Source of the DNA: QHXQ01 sp963788965
Lineage (GTDB): Bacteria > Acidobacteriota > Blastocatellia > Pyrinomonadales > Pyrinomonadaceae
DNA: 64,000 nucleotides
Direction of reading: 5' to 3'
Assembly: GCA_963788965.1 (NCBI GenBank)
Contig: CAWBIK010000004.1
Span: forward strand, 248,001-312,000
Below are positions 1 to 9,886 of this stretch, one piece after another. The position numbers and the translations under genes are program-made. Position 1 is the first letter of the stretch, and every line of letters begins with the position of its first letter. Under the pieces are notes generated by a model. The model was not told the origin of the DNA, ran no database searches, and was given only the letters and a program-made list of their open reading frames with translations.

Positions 1-701
1 GGGAACTCGTCGAAGCGGCGCGGCGTGATGGGCGGCGGCGGCGGCGAATTAACGATGGTCGAAGCCGAGGCACGTTGCCGGCAGGCCCGGTCGCCTGAGC
101 CGTCGTCCACGACGAGGATGGCGGTCAGGCGTTGCCGCCCGATGCCGGTCGAGTCAACCGTGATGGTCGGCGTGCCCGCGCCGCTGACGATGCGCGCCGA
201 GGGCGGGCTGATCGTCCACGTATAGCTGAGCGCCGAGGGGCCGACATAGTTCACGTCGGCCGAGAAGGTGACGATGCTGCCTTCGCTCGCACTGGCCGGC
301 GCGGAGATGTTGACCGGATACGGGCAGGGCGACTGCACGGCACGCGGAATCTCAAGCGCACGCGGGCGATAGGCAAGGCTGATGCAGTTCTTCTTGCCGG
401 GCAGGATGTTGAACTCATGCGCCCAACGCGTGTTGTTCGGGAACATGATCTCGACCGTGTGGCGACCCGCCGGCAGATCGATCTGCTGCACGGTCGTGCT
501 GGTATCGCCCGCGGGCTGCCCGTCGATCAGGATCGGGTAGCCGCCGGGCGTGGTCGAGACTTCGATCCGGCCGTTCTGGTTGTTGCGGTTGCGTTGACCG
601 GCGGCGTGCGCGGTCGCGCTCAGACCGAGACAGAGGAGCAAGAGAGCGCAGGCAAAAGTTAAAGGGCGCGGCGCGGCGGTGGTCGGCTGATGGCGCGTCA
701 T
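1..701 (-). CDS. Secreted PEGA-domain protein (3' end cut by window edge)
   Basis: Reading the minus strand from an ATG at 701 gives an open frame to the window edge, about 233 residues. The N-terminus has a signal peptide (hydrophobic run near residues 16-33 ending in an Ala-rich cleavage region). Residues about 45-90 form a PEGA-like domain (GRIEVSTTPGG, then VLIDG-like ILIDGQPAG and PAGRHTVEI). A PKD-like stretch follows (YTWTISPPSA) and then a proline run. PEGA domains are usually extracytoplasmic, in surface or envelope proteins. The start lies 7 bases past the stop of the PEP-CTERM gene, with a GGGAGG Shine-Dalgarno overlapping that stop region, so the two are probably co-transcribed. 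The exact substrate or partner is unknown. Confidence 0.8.
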   Translation of the reverse strand, partial: MTRHQPTTAAPRPLTFACALLLLCLGLSATAHAAGQRNRNNQNGRIEVSTTPGGYPILIDGQPAGDTSTTVQQIDLPAGRHTVEIMFPNNTRWAHEFNILPGKKNCISLAYRPRALEIPRAVQSPCPYPVNISAPASASEGSIVTFSADVNYVGPSALSYTWTISPPSARIVSGAGTPTITVDSTGIGRQRLTAILVVDDGSGDRACRQRASASTIVNSPPPPPITPRRFDEF

Positions 702-707
702 GTCGGT

Positions 708-1358
708 TTAGACCTCCCCCGCAATGGTCGGCAGCGCGGTGTGACGGCGCAGTTGCGCGGCGCGGCGGCGGCGTGCGCCTCCGGCGAGCGCAGCCAGCCC
801 CGAACCTAAGAGCAGGAGCGTGGCCGGTTCCGGCACTTGGGGCGGTGTCGGCGGCGGTGGCGGGGTCGGCCCCGGCGGCGTGATGTCTTTATCGCGGTTG
901 ATGAACAGGAGCGGGATGCCTGCGAGCGCGAGGAACGGCAGTTTCGGGAAACTCCGGCCTGCCTCAGGGATCAAGATGTCGCCGCAGTCGCAGACCGTGC
1001 CGGCCACGTCGCCCAACTGCACGACCTCGACGTTGCCGCCTTGACCCTGTGGCTGTACTTCCGTGTTCGTGACCGAAGGGTTGGCGCTGGTGTCGGCGGG
1101 GGCGGTTGCCGGTCCCTGCCCTGTGGTGGTGCTGCCTGAAGGGGTTTGGACTTGCGTGCCGGAGTTGGCGGCGGCGCGACCGCTCTGCGGCAAATTGCTG
1201 CGCAGGTGCAGGTCGTAGGTCTGCCGCCCACCTACGCTCGTTGCGACCGCTTGCGCGACCACGTCGGCGAACCGGATGGGACTCGCTTGCGCAGGCCCCG
1301 CCGTCAGCAGCAAGAGGCTGAGCATGACGGCGATTGGGCGAAGACCTTTGCGACTCAT
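708..1358 (-). CDS. PEP-CTERM sorting-signal protein
   Basis: This is a 216-residue secreted protein. It has an N-terminal signal peptide (residues 1-25, ending AQAS), a Ser/Thr/Gln-rich middle, a CDCGDI motif, a hydrophobic segment near residue 140 (LPFLALAGIPLLFI), a proline hinge, and then VPEPATLLLLGSG followed by an Arg cluster. VPEP, a membrane helix and basic residues are the hallmark of PEP-CTERM proteins cleaved by exosortases. About 16 residues follow the Arg cluster, longer than is usual. A CCTCCT complement (Shine-Dalgarno) sits at 1371-1376. The likely processing enzyme is the exosortase at 31531-32585. The protein's own role, probably in matrix or envelope, cannot be read from sequence. 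Confidence 0.88.
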   Translation of the reverse strand: MSRKGLRPIAVMLSLLLLTAGPAQASPIRFADVVAQAVATSVGGRQTYDLHLRSNLPQSGRAAANSGTQVQTPSGSTTTGQGPATAPADTSANPSVTNTEVQPQGQGGNVEVVQLGDVAGTVCDCGDILIPEAGRSFPKLPFLALAGIPLLFINRDKDITPPGPTPPPPPTPPQVPEPATLLLLGSGLAALAGGARRRRAAQLRRHTALPTIAGEV

Positions 1359-1674
1359 TGTGTGGTCGATCCTCCTAGAACTTCCCTTGCACGCGACCCT
1401 TGACAGTTCAAGCCTGCGCCTTTAATGGCATTGCTGGCCCGACTTTTTCGAGGTATTTGCGCCGGTCGGGCCGGTGAAAAACCACGTCTGGGTCGTTTTC
1501 ACTCATGGAAAAGACCTAATCGGGCGCGAGTTCCAGTTTTGCCCGGCCGGAAACTTGGTGTAAAGCTTTGTGCCCAAAACAAAAAGGCCGGCGTAACCAG
1601 TGGCGCGGGCCTTTCTGTTATGGGTCAATCAGAGCTACGTGTCAAGCGTTATCGTGCGTTTGGGCGGCGGGCGG
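1359..1674. other. Intergenic region between PEP-CTERM gene and pnp
   Basis: No credible gene was found in these 316 bases. The stretch holds the Shine-Dalgarno of the PEP-CTERM gene and the pnp terminator at 1574-1617. A short GAAAAC/GTTTTC inverted pair (1477-1500) flanks an 12-base loop. I searched by eye for a sigma-54 -24/-12 promoter, often found before PEP-CTERM genes, and did not see a convincing one. Confidence 0.6.
1574..1617 (-). terminator. Intrinsic terminator after pnp
   Basis: On the minus strand AAAGGCC pairs with GGCCTTT around a 17-base loop. The stem is followed by TTTTTGTTTT, the U-tract of a Rho-independent terminator. It lies about 60 bases past the pnp stop. Confidence 0.8.
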
Positions 1675-3936
<2,262 letters not shown>

Positions 3937-4297
3937 GTGCTCATCTCTCCTTCAACGACGAGGAGTGCGCGCGCTGCCGAGTCTCGTACTGGCGCGCTCC
4001 TTTTTTGTTCGGCGCGGGGCGCGACGTGCAACACGTCCGAAGCCGCCGCGCTCGTCTTCTGTCAACTGGTCAACTAAGCAAAAGCGGCGACGACTTCAAC
4101 CCATGAAGCCGTCGCCGTCTTGTTGCTTGCTTATGTGCAGACACGCGCGTCCACCGCAGGCGGCAGGTCGCGCCGTCACGTTCGGCACTGCGGCCCGTTG
4201 TGTCTCGCAAAGGGACGCGGGCGTTTGATCCGCAGGGGCCACGCTGGCCCCGTCTAGTTCGTTCATCGACAACCAGAAGGGCCGTTACTTGCGCCCG
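3937..4297. other. rpsO-pnp spacer with two hairpins
   Basis: No gene was found in these 361 bases. Hairpin 4235-4251 (GGGGCC, 5-base loop, GGCCCC) lies 47 bases past the rpsO stop. A stronger one at 4086-4116 has 13-base arms with one mismatch and a 5-base loop, followed on the minus strand by GCTTTTGC. By analogy with E. coli rpsO-pnp, these may be an attenuating terminator or an RNase III site that sets pnp expression. That role is inference. Confidence 0.6.
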
Positions 4298-4564
4298 TTA
4301 GCGACGCAGGCCCAAGCGGCCGATCAGCGCGTGGTACTGTTCGATGTCCCTGCGTTTCAGGTAATCGAGCAGGCTGCGGCGCTGCGAAACCATCTTCAGC
4401 AAGCCCCGCCGCGAGTGGTTGTCCTTCTTGTGCGTCTTGAAGTGCTCGGTGAGTTGGTTGATGCGCTCGGTCAAGAGCGCAACCTGCACCTGCGGCGACC
4501 CCGTGTCGCCCTCGTGCGTGCGGTAATCGTTAACGATCTTTTCTTTCGATTCTCTGTCCAACAT
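4298..4564 (-). CDS. rpsO: 30S ribosomal protein S15
   Basis: The 88-residue length and sequence fit S15 throughout: GDTGSPQVQVALLTERINQL, the HKKDNHSRRGLLKMV central motif, and a C-terminal YLKRRD segment. S15 binds 16S rRNA and organises the small-subunit platform. It is followed on the same strand by pnp, as in most bacteria. The 273 bases upstream, shared with the divergent NADH dehydrogenase-like gene, hold an inverted repeat (4704-4756). Confidence 0.97.
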   Translation of the reverse strand: MLDRESKEKIVNDYRTHEGDTGSPQVQVALLTERINQLTEHFKTHKKDNHSRRGLLKMVSQRRSLLDYLKRRDIEQYHALIGRLGLRR

Positions 4565-4703
4565 AACTTGCTTTCGGATGGCCTCCCAAACCGCAGTCCA
4601 CCTGTAATCTCAGGCAACCGCTAGAGTTATTTAACTACGCCGAACAATCTAACACGCCGCCCAAAGCACTGTCCAGCGAGCATGACGCGCACGAATTGCG
4701 CAA

Positions 4704-4756
4704 CCAGCAAGACACGCAGACACGAATGATCAAGTTTGTATCTGCGTGTCTTGTGG
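4704..4756. repeat. Inverted repeat, ACCACRAAGACACG family
   Basis: The left arm starts ACCAGCAAGACACGCAGA and the right arm ends TCTGCGTGTCTTGTGGT, with about 20 bases between them. It belongs to the same sequence family as the repeats at 6372, 9810, 19074 and 54951. Unlike those, it sits in a divergent region, between rpsO and the gene starting at 4838. Confidence 0.75.
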
Positions 4757-4837
4757 TTGATCGCTGCGTGCGCCGCCGCCCGTCCTTTGCTACCATGTGG
4801 GCGAATTTCAATCCCCCGGTTAAGGACTAATTGACGC

Positions 4838-6079
4838 ATGACTAATCAGCAGGCGCGCATTCTCGTGATCGGCGGCGGCATGGGCGGGCTGTTCGTGGCA
4901 CTGGAACTGGCGGGCGCGGGACAGGTCACGCTCGTCAGCGACGAGGATCATTTCCTCTTCAAGCCGATGCTCTACGAGTACATGAGCGGCGAGGTCGAGG
5001 CGTGGCACATCGCGCCGCACTACACGGAACTGCTGGACGAGCGCATCCAGTTTATTCAAGGCGCAGTGAGCGACATAGATACACAGGCGCGCACGGTCAC
5101 TATCGAAGGCTGGGCGCAACCTGAAACTTACGACGCGCTCGTCGTCGCCGTCGGCGGCGTGACCAACTATGCGGGCGTCGAAGGTGCAGCCGAACATGCG
5201 TTCCCCTTCCGCCGCCTCGCCGACGCGGACGCTTTGCGCCTGCGCATGATCGACGCGCTCGACCACATCCAACCCGACGCCGCGCCGCAAGACGCCCGCG
5301 CCGCCGCCACCTTCGCCGTCGTCGGCGCGGGCGCGAGCGGCATCGAACTATCGACCAAGATGGCCGACCTGTTGCACGACGCTTTCCGCCGTCGCGGTTT
5401 GCACGGCGAGGCGCGCGTCCTCGTGCTTGAGATGGGCGACCACATCCTGCCCGGCATGGGCGACGAACTGCGCGCCTACGTCGAAGGCGTGCTGCAAGAG
5501 GCGCACATAGAAGTTCACACACAGACGCGCGTGCTGCGCGTCACGCCGCAGAGCATCGTCTTCGAGCACGCGGGCGCGCAGACCGAGTTGCCGCTGAGCG
5601 CAGCTGTGTGGGTCGGCGGCGTGCGCGTCGCGCCGCTCGTCGAGCGTTTGGACTTGCCGAAGACCGAGCGCGGGCTGTTGCGCGTCGAGCCGACGCTACA
5701 GGTCGAAGGTCATCCGAATATCTTCTCGCTCGGCGACGATGCCAAGTTCGACAACGCCGACCCGCAACTCGCGGGCACGGCGCAACTAGCCTTCCAACAA
5801 GCGTCGCTGCTCGCCGCGAACGTGCGCGCGCTGCTCGCGGGCGACAAGTTGAAGACCAAGCACATCAAGGAACTCGGCGAAGCCTTGAGCCTCGGCACGG
5901 AGCGCGGCGCTGTGCTGGCCGGCGGGCAGACCTTCACGGGCGCACTCGCGCGCCAAGCACGTTTCGCCATGTACACGTCGCGCCTGCCGACGTGGCATCA
6001 CCGTCTCAAGGTCGGCGCAAGTTGGTTCTTCGAGGGCACAGCGCCGCGCCCGTTAGAGTTGCGTCGCCCCGGCACATAA
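4838..6079 (+). CDS. Type II NADH dehydrogenase-like FAD/NAD(P) oxidoreductase
   Basis: This 413-residue flavoprotein has two Rossmann motifs: GGGMGGL at residues 12-18 for FAD, and VVGAGASGIE near 165 for NAD(P)H. It also has the late FAD-contact motif SLGDDA near 303. This layout matches NDH-2, a single-subunit enzyme that passes electrons from NADH to quinone at the membrane without pumping protons. The C-terminus ends in an amphipathic, Arg-rich segment (about 370-413) of the kind that anchors NDH-2 to the membrane. Sulfide:quinone reductase is the closest alternative, but the Cys pair typical of that family is not evident. A small coiled-coil gene follows 28 bases downstream. Confidence 0.85.
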   Translation: MTNQQARILVIGGGMGGLFVALELAGAGQVTLVSDEDHFLFKPMLYEYMSGEVEAWHIAPHYTELLDERIQFIQGAVSDIDTQARTVTIEGWAQPETYDALVVAVGGVTNYAGVEGAAEHAFPFRRLADADALRLRMIDALDHIQPDAAPQDARAAATFAVVGAGASGIELSTKMADLLHDAFRRRGLHGEARVLVLEMGDHILPGMGDELRAYVEGVLQEAHIEVHTQTRVLRVTPQSIVFEHAGAQTELPLSAAVWVGGVRVAPLVERLDLPKTERGLLRVEPTLQVEGHPNIFSLGDDAKFDNADPQLAGTAQLAFQQASLLAANVRALLAGDKLKTKHIKELGEALSLGTERGAVLAGGQTFTGALARQARFAMYTSRLPTWHHRLKVGASWFFEGTAPRPLELRRPGT

Positions 6080-6107
6080 GAGCGTTAAGCAAGAAGGATG
6101 AATTGAG

Positions 6108-6359
6108 ATGGCTCGCGGTTGGGAAAGCAAATCGGTCGAAGATCAACAACAGGCGGCCGAAGAACGCGCACGCCAAAAAACTGCGCCGCCGCACGACGAC
6201 TCGCCCGCGGCCCGTGCGCGCCGCGAACGCTTGGAACAACTGCGTCTGTCGCGCGCCCGCACGCTCGAACAACTCGAACGCGCCACCAACCGCGCCCACC
6301 GCCAGATGCTCCAACGTACCCTGCGCGCAGTCGAAGCTGAAATTGAAGAGTTGAGCTAA
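6108..6359 (+). CDS. Small predicted coiled-coil protein
   Basis: This 83-residue protein is not recognised as a named family. It is very rich in Arg, Glu and Gln (ARARRERLEQLRLSRARTLE), predicting one long helix or coiled coil from about residue 30 to the end, with no signal peptide or cysteines. It follows the oxidoreductase gene by 28 bases on the same strand, so it is probably co-transcribed. Its stop lies 13 bases before a perfect 69-base palindrome. Confidence 0.65.
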   Translation: MARGWESKSVEDQQQAAEERARQKTAPPHDDSPAARARRERLEQLRLSRARTLEQLERATNRAHRQMLQRTLRAVEAEIEELS

Positions 6360-6371
6360 CCCGAAGAAGTT

Positions 6372-6440
6372 TTAACCACCAAGACATGAAGGCCACGAAG
6401 ATCATCATGATCTTCGTGGCCTTCATGTCTTGGTGGTTAA
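6372..6440. repeat. Perfect 69-base palindrome between convergent genes
   Basis: Two 34-base arms are exact reverse complements around a single central C. The arm begins TTAACCACCAAGACATGAAG. It separates the plus-strand coiled-coil gene from the minus-strand 57-residue ORF and dusB, so it could terminate transcription in both directions. It is the ACCACRAAG family, like 9810, 19074 and 54951. Confidence 0.95.
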
Positions 6441-6614
6441 CTATCTTTCGCTCTCGTTATCCTGCACGCCTTCGCCCGGCTCGCCGCTGAGGACAGTGCT
6501 TAGACCTTCGTTATCTTCCGTGGCGGTCGGCGCGTCCGGCTCGGCCACGTCGCCGCGCTCGTCGGCGCGATCAGGCGTGTTGGCTGGTCGATCTATTGTT
6601 GCGTGGCCGTTCAT
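6441..6614 (-). CDS. Small acidic hypothetical protein, coupled to dusB
   Basis: An ATG at 6614 lies two bases after the dusB stop, giving 57 residues starting MNGHATIDRP. The protein is acidic, rich in Asp, Glu, Pro and Thr, has no cysteines or hydrophobic run, and is likely disordered. Translational coupling to dusB supports a real gene, but low complexity and the lack of a recognised family keep confidence modest. The stop codon abuts the 6372-6440 palindrome. A longer start at 6644 would overlap dusB. Confidence 0.45.
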   Translation of the reverse strand: MNGHATIDRPANTPDRADERGDVAEPDAPTATEDNEGLSTVLSGEPGEGVQDNESER

Positions 6615-6616
6615 CG

Positions 6617-7684
6617 TCACACTTCCACTGTCGCGGCTTCGCATGAATCGAGCACGGGCGCTTCCTGTTCATCGCCCGCGTCGCCTTCGCCGATGTAGGT
6701 GCGCCCGGCCGCGACCGTGTCGAAGTAGTCTTCGATGCGGTCGAGCACTTCGTTGACTTCGTGCGCGTGATAGATGACTTGCCGGAAGCGCGCGCCGCCG
6801 GGCAAGCCTTTGGTGAACTGCCCGGCGAGTTGCTTCATGCGCCCGATGGCGGCGAACTCATGCATGTCTGCGCGCAGCAGGTCGAAGTATTCGAGCAAGA
6901 CGGCGCGCTTGTCTGCGAGCGTTGGCTGAAACGGTTCGTGCCCCGCCATCTGGTCTTCAATCTGTCTGAATATCCACGGATTGGCCATCGCGCCGCGCCC
7001 GATCAAGATGCCGTCGCAATTTGTCTCGCGCCAGCGCGCGAACGCCTGTTCGGGCGTCACCACGTCGCCGCTGCCGGAGACGGGCACGCTGACCGCCTCT
7101 TTGATCTGGCGCACCAAATCCCAGTTGGCCAGACCCTTATAGCCCTGCTCCTTCGTGCGCCCGTGCAGCGCGATGTGCTCGACGCCGCAGGCTTCGGCGA
7201 CGCGCGCTGTCTCGACCGCGTTGATCGTGCTGTCGGTGTAGCCCGCGCGAATCTTGATCGTCAAAGGGATCGAGATCGCCTTCTTAATCTCCGTCAGTAT
7301 CTTTTCGAGGCGCGGCAGGTCGCGCAGCAGACCGCTGCCGCCGCCGTGCTTGACGACCTTCGGCGCGGGGCAACCGCAGTTCACGTCCAAGATGTCCGCG
7401 CCGACCTCTTCAGCCATCTCCGCCGCCATACGCATGCGTTCAGACTGCCCGCCGAAAATCTGCACGGCGAACGGGCGCTCGTAATCATAGAAGCGCATCT
7501 GCCGCTTCGACTTCGGGTTGTTGCGCGTCAAGCCTTCGACCGAGATGAACTCCGACACGGTCAGACCGATCCCGCCGCGCCGCTTCAACAACGCGCGAAA
7601 CGGCACGTCCGTCACGCCCGCCATCGGCGACAGCACGAGCGGCGGTTTGATCTCGATGTCACGAATCTTGAAAGCTTTGCTCAT
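6617..7684 (-). CDS. dusB: tRNA-dihydrouridine synthase, DusB type
   Basis: This 355-residue FMN enzyme reduces uridine to dihydrouridine in tRNA using NADPH. It has the TIM-barrel Dus signatures: PMAGVTDVPFR near residue 20, the catalytic DVNCGCPAPKV (active Cys is the one before Pro, residue 105), HGRTKEQGY near 175, and IGRGAMANPW near 228. The C-terminal helical RNA-binding domain is present. The last 35 residues are an acidic extension beyond the usual end. The 58-residue gene at 7722-7898 lies just upstream on the same strand. Confidence 0.94.
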   Translation of the reverse strand: MSKAFKIRDIEIKPPLVLSPMAGVTDVPFRALLKRRGGIGLTVSEFISVEGLTRNNPKSKRQMRFYDYERPFAVQIFGGQSERMRMAAEMAEEVGADILDVNCGCPAPKVVKHGGGSGLLRDLPRLEKILTEIKKAISIPLTIKIRAGYTDSTINAVETARVAEACGVEHIALHGRTKEQGYKGLANWDLVRQIKEAVSVPVSGSGDVVTPEQAFARWRETNCDGILIGRGAMANPWIFRQIEDQMAGHEPFQPTLADKRAVLLEYFDLLRADMHEFAAIGRMKQLAGQFTKGLPGGARFRQVIYHAHEVNEVLDRIEDYFDTVAAGRTYIGEGDAGDEQEAPVLDSCEAATVEV

Positions 7685-7721
7685 CTGCGTGCCGAATTGC
7701 AGTCAGGTTGACCGGCCCTGC

Positions 7722-7898
7722 TCATTTGCCGGATTTCTTTGCACCTTCCTTGCGGATGGTTCTGAGCTTCTTATCACTTCTTGTATCCCGGCCGTCTTCG
7801 TTTCTAATTGTCCCCGGCGGCACGCCATGCTTGGCCTCGAATGTGCCGACCGTCATGTCGCTTCTATCTTTTCTGGCAGTTCCTTTTTTACTTGGCAT
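7722..7898 (-). CDS. 58-residue basic protein, conserved-looking
   Basis: An ATG at 7898 opens a 58-residue frame ending at TGA 7722. The protein starts MPSKKGTARKDRSDM and contains TFEAKHGVPPGTIR and DGRDTRSDKKLRTIRKE, ending in Lys-rich residues. It is strongly basic (pI clearly high) and soluble. Codon use is richer in A and T (AAA, AGA, ACA) than the neighbours, unusual in this GC-rich stretch. The tight spacing to dusB (37 bases) and the regular sequence argue that it is real. The family is not recognised; a nucleic-acid-binding role is only a guess. Confidence 0.6.
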   Translation of the reverse strand: MPSKKGTARKDRSDMTVGTFEAKHGVPPGTIRNEDGRDTRSDKKLRTIRKEGAKKSGK

Positions 7899-7914
7899 GC
7901 ACCAGCCCTCCCGT

Positions 7915-8451
7915 CTACTTCCAAATCTCGACGCCCGTGGCGATGAAGGTCACTTCGTCGGCCGTGCCGTCGGGGTTGGTCTTCACTTTCGCGCCGTCTT
8001 CTTTAACGAGATGTTCAACCATCTCCTTGTCGAGTTTCTTAACGGTGAACTCGCCGACGGCGCGAAACTTCGTGCCGTCCGAGTCCTTCGGGACGAAGAA
8101 GGCGTGATGCTTGAAGGTGACGCGGATGCTCTGTGCGTCCGACTCCGGCGCGATCTCCATCCAGCAACCTTCCATCTTGCAGATGCGTTTGACCACGCCT
8201 TCGATGACGACCGTTTTGCCAGCAAACTTGTCAGGCTCTTTGAGCGCGTCGGCAAAGGCGACCCGCTTGGCGTCGTCGGCGATAGCCGCGCCGCGTTTGA
8301 TCACGTCCGGCTTGTCCAGCTTGATCGTTGTGGGACTACTCTCGGTGCAAACTTCCGTTGGCGCGGCGGCTACAACTGGTTTGCTTCCTTGCGCGGGCGC
8401 GGCGAGAGCGCAGCAACCGGCGACGACGAGCGTGGCGAAGAATGTCTTCAT
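7915..8451 (-). CDS. DUF4920-type secreted lipoprotein
   Basis: This 178-residue protein has a signal peptide with a plausible lipobox (VAGC, Cys near 13), suggesting a periplasmic lipoprotein. The body, about residues 55-178, shows the DUF4920/OB-fold pattern: GKTVVIEGVVKRICKMEGCWMEI, then IRVTFKHHAFFVPKD. The CKMEGCW pair of cysteines could bind metal or form a disulfide. Function is unknown in the family. It is transcribed away from the gene at 8527, sharing a 75-base promoter gap. Confidence 0.8.
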   Translation of the reverse strand: MKTFFATLVVAGCCALAAPAQGSKPVVAAAPTEVCTESSPTTIKLDKPDVIKRGAAIADDAKRVAFADALKEPDKFAGKTVVIEGVVKRICKMEGCWMEIAPESDAQSIRVTFKHHAFFVPKDSDGTKFRAVGEFTVKKLDKEMVEHLVKEDGAKVKTNPDGTADEVTFIATGVEIWK

Positions 8452-8526
8452 AGTGAAAATACGTTATCCTTTCAACTCAAGAATCCGAACCGAACAGAGT
8501 TTCTCCCGGCGCGGCAGATTATAGCA

Positions 8527-9030
8527 ATGCGGCACAGACTCATCCAATGGCTCGGCATCGCTTGGACGATTCTTTATGCGGCGGGCATCGTCTGGCTCTA
8601 CGCGACCGCGCCGCGCACGCTACGCGAAATGACCAACGAGGCGAGCGCCACGGTCGGCGTCTATCAGATCGATCAGGCGCGCTTCGACGCGGCGCGCGAA
8701 CTGTTTCGCCGCGAGCAATACGCCGCCGCCCGCGCCGAGTGGCAACAGGCCGACCCCGCACGCCGCGACGCGCGCACGCAGTTCTACATCGCTTACGCTT
8801 ACTACCGCGAAGGCTGGGGGCACGTCTATAGCGACGACGCGCTCTACGCGCCCGGACTTGAAGCCGTCAATCGCGCTATCGAACTTGCGCCGCAGGGGCC
8901 GCTCGCGGTCGACGACGCAGACCTGCGCCTGCACACGGCCGCCGAGCTAAAGGCGGAACTCGAAGCGGGCCTCAAACGCGACTGGGGCGATCTCAACCCG
9001 CTCAAAGTTTTCCGGCGCGAACGACAATGA
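8527..9030 (+). CDS. Membrane-anchored hypothetical protein with TPR-like helices
   Basis: The ATG at 8527 opens 167 residues starting MRHRLIQWLG. One N-terminal membrane helix (about 7-26) is followed by a helical region resembling a TPR (ARELFRREQYAAARAEWQQA, then YIAYAYYREGW and AVNRAIELAP). Bases upstream of this ATG in the same frame run antisense to the DUF4920 gene and were excluded. It is not a recognised family. The 248-residue membrane protein gene starts 35 bases downstream, so the two probably form an operon. Confidence 0.7.
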   Translation: MRHRLIQWLGIAWTILYAAGIVWLYATAPRTLREMTNEASATVGVYQIDQARFDAARELFRREQYAAARAEWQQADPARRDARTQFYIAYAYYREGWGHVYSDDALYAPGLEAVNRAIELAPQGPLAVDDADLRLHTAAELKAELEAGLKRDWGDLNPLKVFRRERQ

Positions 9031-9065
9031 TCGACCGACGCAAACGTGCATGACCGGCGACGACG

Positions 9066-9812
9066 ATGCGTGCAACGACTGACCACGCGGCCACCAACCA
9101 CGCGCTTGTGCGCTACCTCTTGCTGCCGACGCTCTTTCTGACCGTCGCGCTCATGGGCGGGCTGCGCATCGACGCCGCGACGCGCGCCTTCGTCTTCAGC
9201 CCGCCGCCGCTCGTCGCGCTCGTGCTCGCGCTGCTGTTGCTGCTGCTGTTCGTGCGCGGGCAGTTGCTCATCTTGCGCGCATGGTTCGCCGCCGCATTGC
9301 CGCCGCACACGAACGTCGCGCATGCGCTCACGCTCTGCGCGCTCTACTTCGCATCGGCGCAGGCGTTCAACGCGGTGCTGCCCGAAGCGGGCCTCATGCG
9401 CTGGCTATTCGCATTCTTTTTCCTGTGGACACTCTGGCAGAATCAATTCGTCACGTTCGATGCGCGCCGCCTGCTCCGCAGTCTCGCCGCACTGTTCGGC
9501 ACGGCGTTCGTGCTCAAGCATCTATTGCTCGCAAGCCTCTACGCGCCCGAAGGCGGCTGGCTCAAACGACTCGCGGGCGTGCTCGTCGAAGGACTCACAC
9601 AGGGCACATACGGCGCGGCCGAATCCTTCGCGCCCGCCACCGGCTATCTAGCTTTCTTCACGCTCGCGTTATACGCCGCTGGCCTCATCATCTTGGCTTT
9701 CGCACCTGAAGCGACAACTGATCAAACAACACGCGCTTTAATTTCACGAACAGAACCAAAGCAGATTGATGTTGAGTCAACAACGGCCGAACACATCATC
9801 GAAGCCGAATAA
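9066..9812 (+). CDS. Integral membrane protein, unknown function
   Basis: This 248-residue protein has about six predicted membrane segments (near residues 18-32, 48-64, 84-104, 110-126, 137-154 and 192-210) and a polar acidic tail. No family is recognised. It lies 35 bases behind the TPR-like membrane protein, suggesting a shared envelope role. Its stop codon TAA (9810-9812) is made from the first bases of the inverted repeat that follows. Confidence 0.7.
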   Translation: MRATTDHAATNHALVRYLLLPTLFLTVALMGGLRIDAATRAFVFSPPPLVALVLALLLLLLFVRGQLLILRAWFAAALPPHTNVAHALTLCALYFASAQAFNAVLPEAGLMRWLFAFFFLWTLWQNQFVTFDARRLLRSLAALFGTAFVLKHLLLASLYAPEGGWLKRLAGVLVEGLTQGTYGAAESFAPATGYLAFFTLALYAAGLIILAFAPEATTDQTTRALISRTEPKQIDVESTTAEHIIEAE

Positions 9813-9877
9813 CCACGAAGACACGAAGCCGCGAAGAATGATCAGCTTCAAAGATCATCTTCGCGGCTTCGTGGTTA
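9810..9877. repeat. Inverted repeat between convergent genes
   Basis: The left arm TAACCACGAAG-ACAC-GAAGCCGCGAAGA pairs with TCTTCGCGGCTTCGTGGTTA, with a GATC...GATC inner pair. The left arm has four unpaired bases. It separates the membrane protein (+) from mreB (-) and supplies the former's stop codon. ACCACRAAG family. Confidence 0.9.
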
Positions 9878-9886
9878 AAAATTCTG

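Noticed and set aside
1359..1674. Sigma-54 promoter before the PEP-CTERM gene
   Set aside because: GG and GC elements at the right spacing were not found on the needed strand.
4627..4839. 70-residue minus frame in the rpsO upstream gap
   Set aside because: It is made partly of the inverted repeat and has no family features.
7708..8526. Long upstream extension of the gene at 8527
   Set aside because: This part is antisense to the DUF4920 gene and dusB-side sequence; the ATG at 8527 fits the real N-terminal membrane helix.
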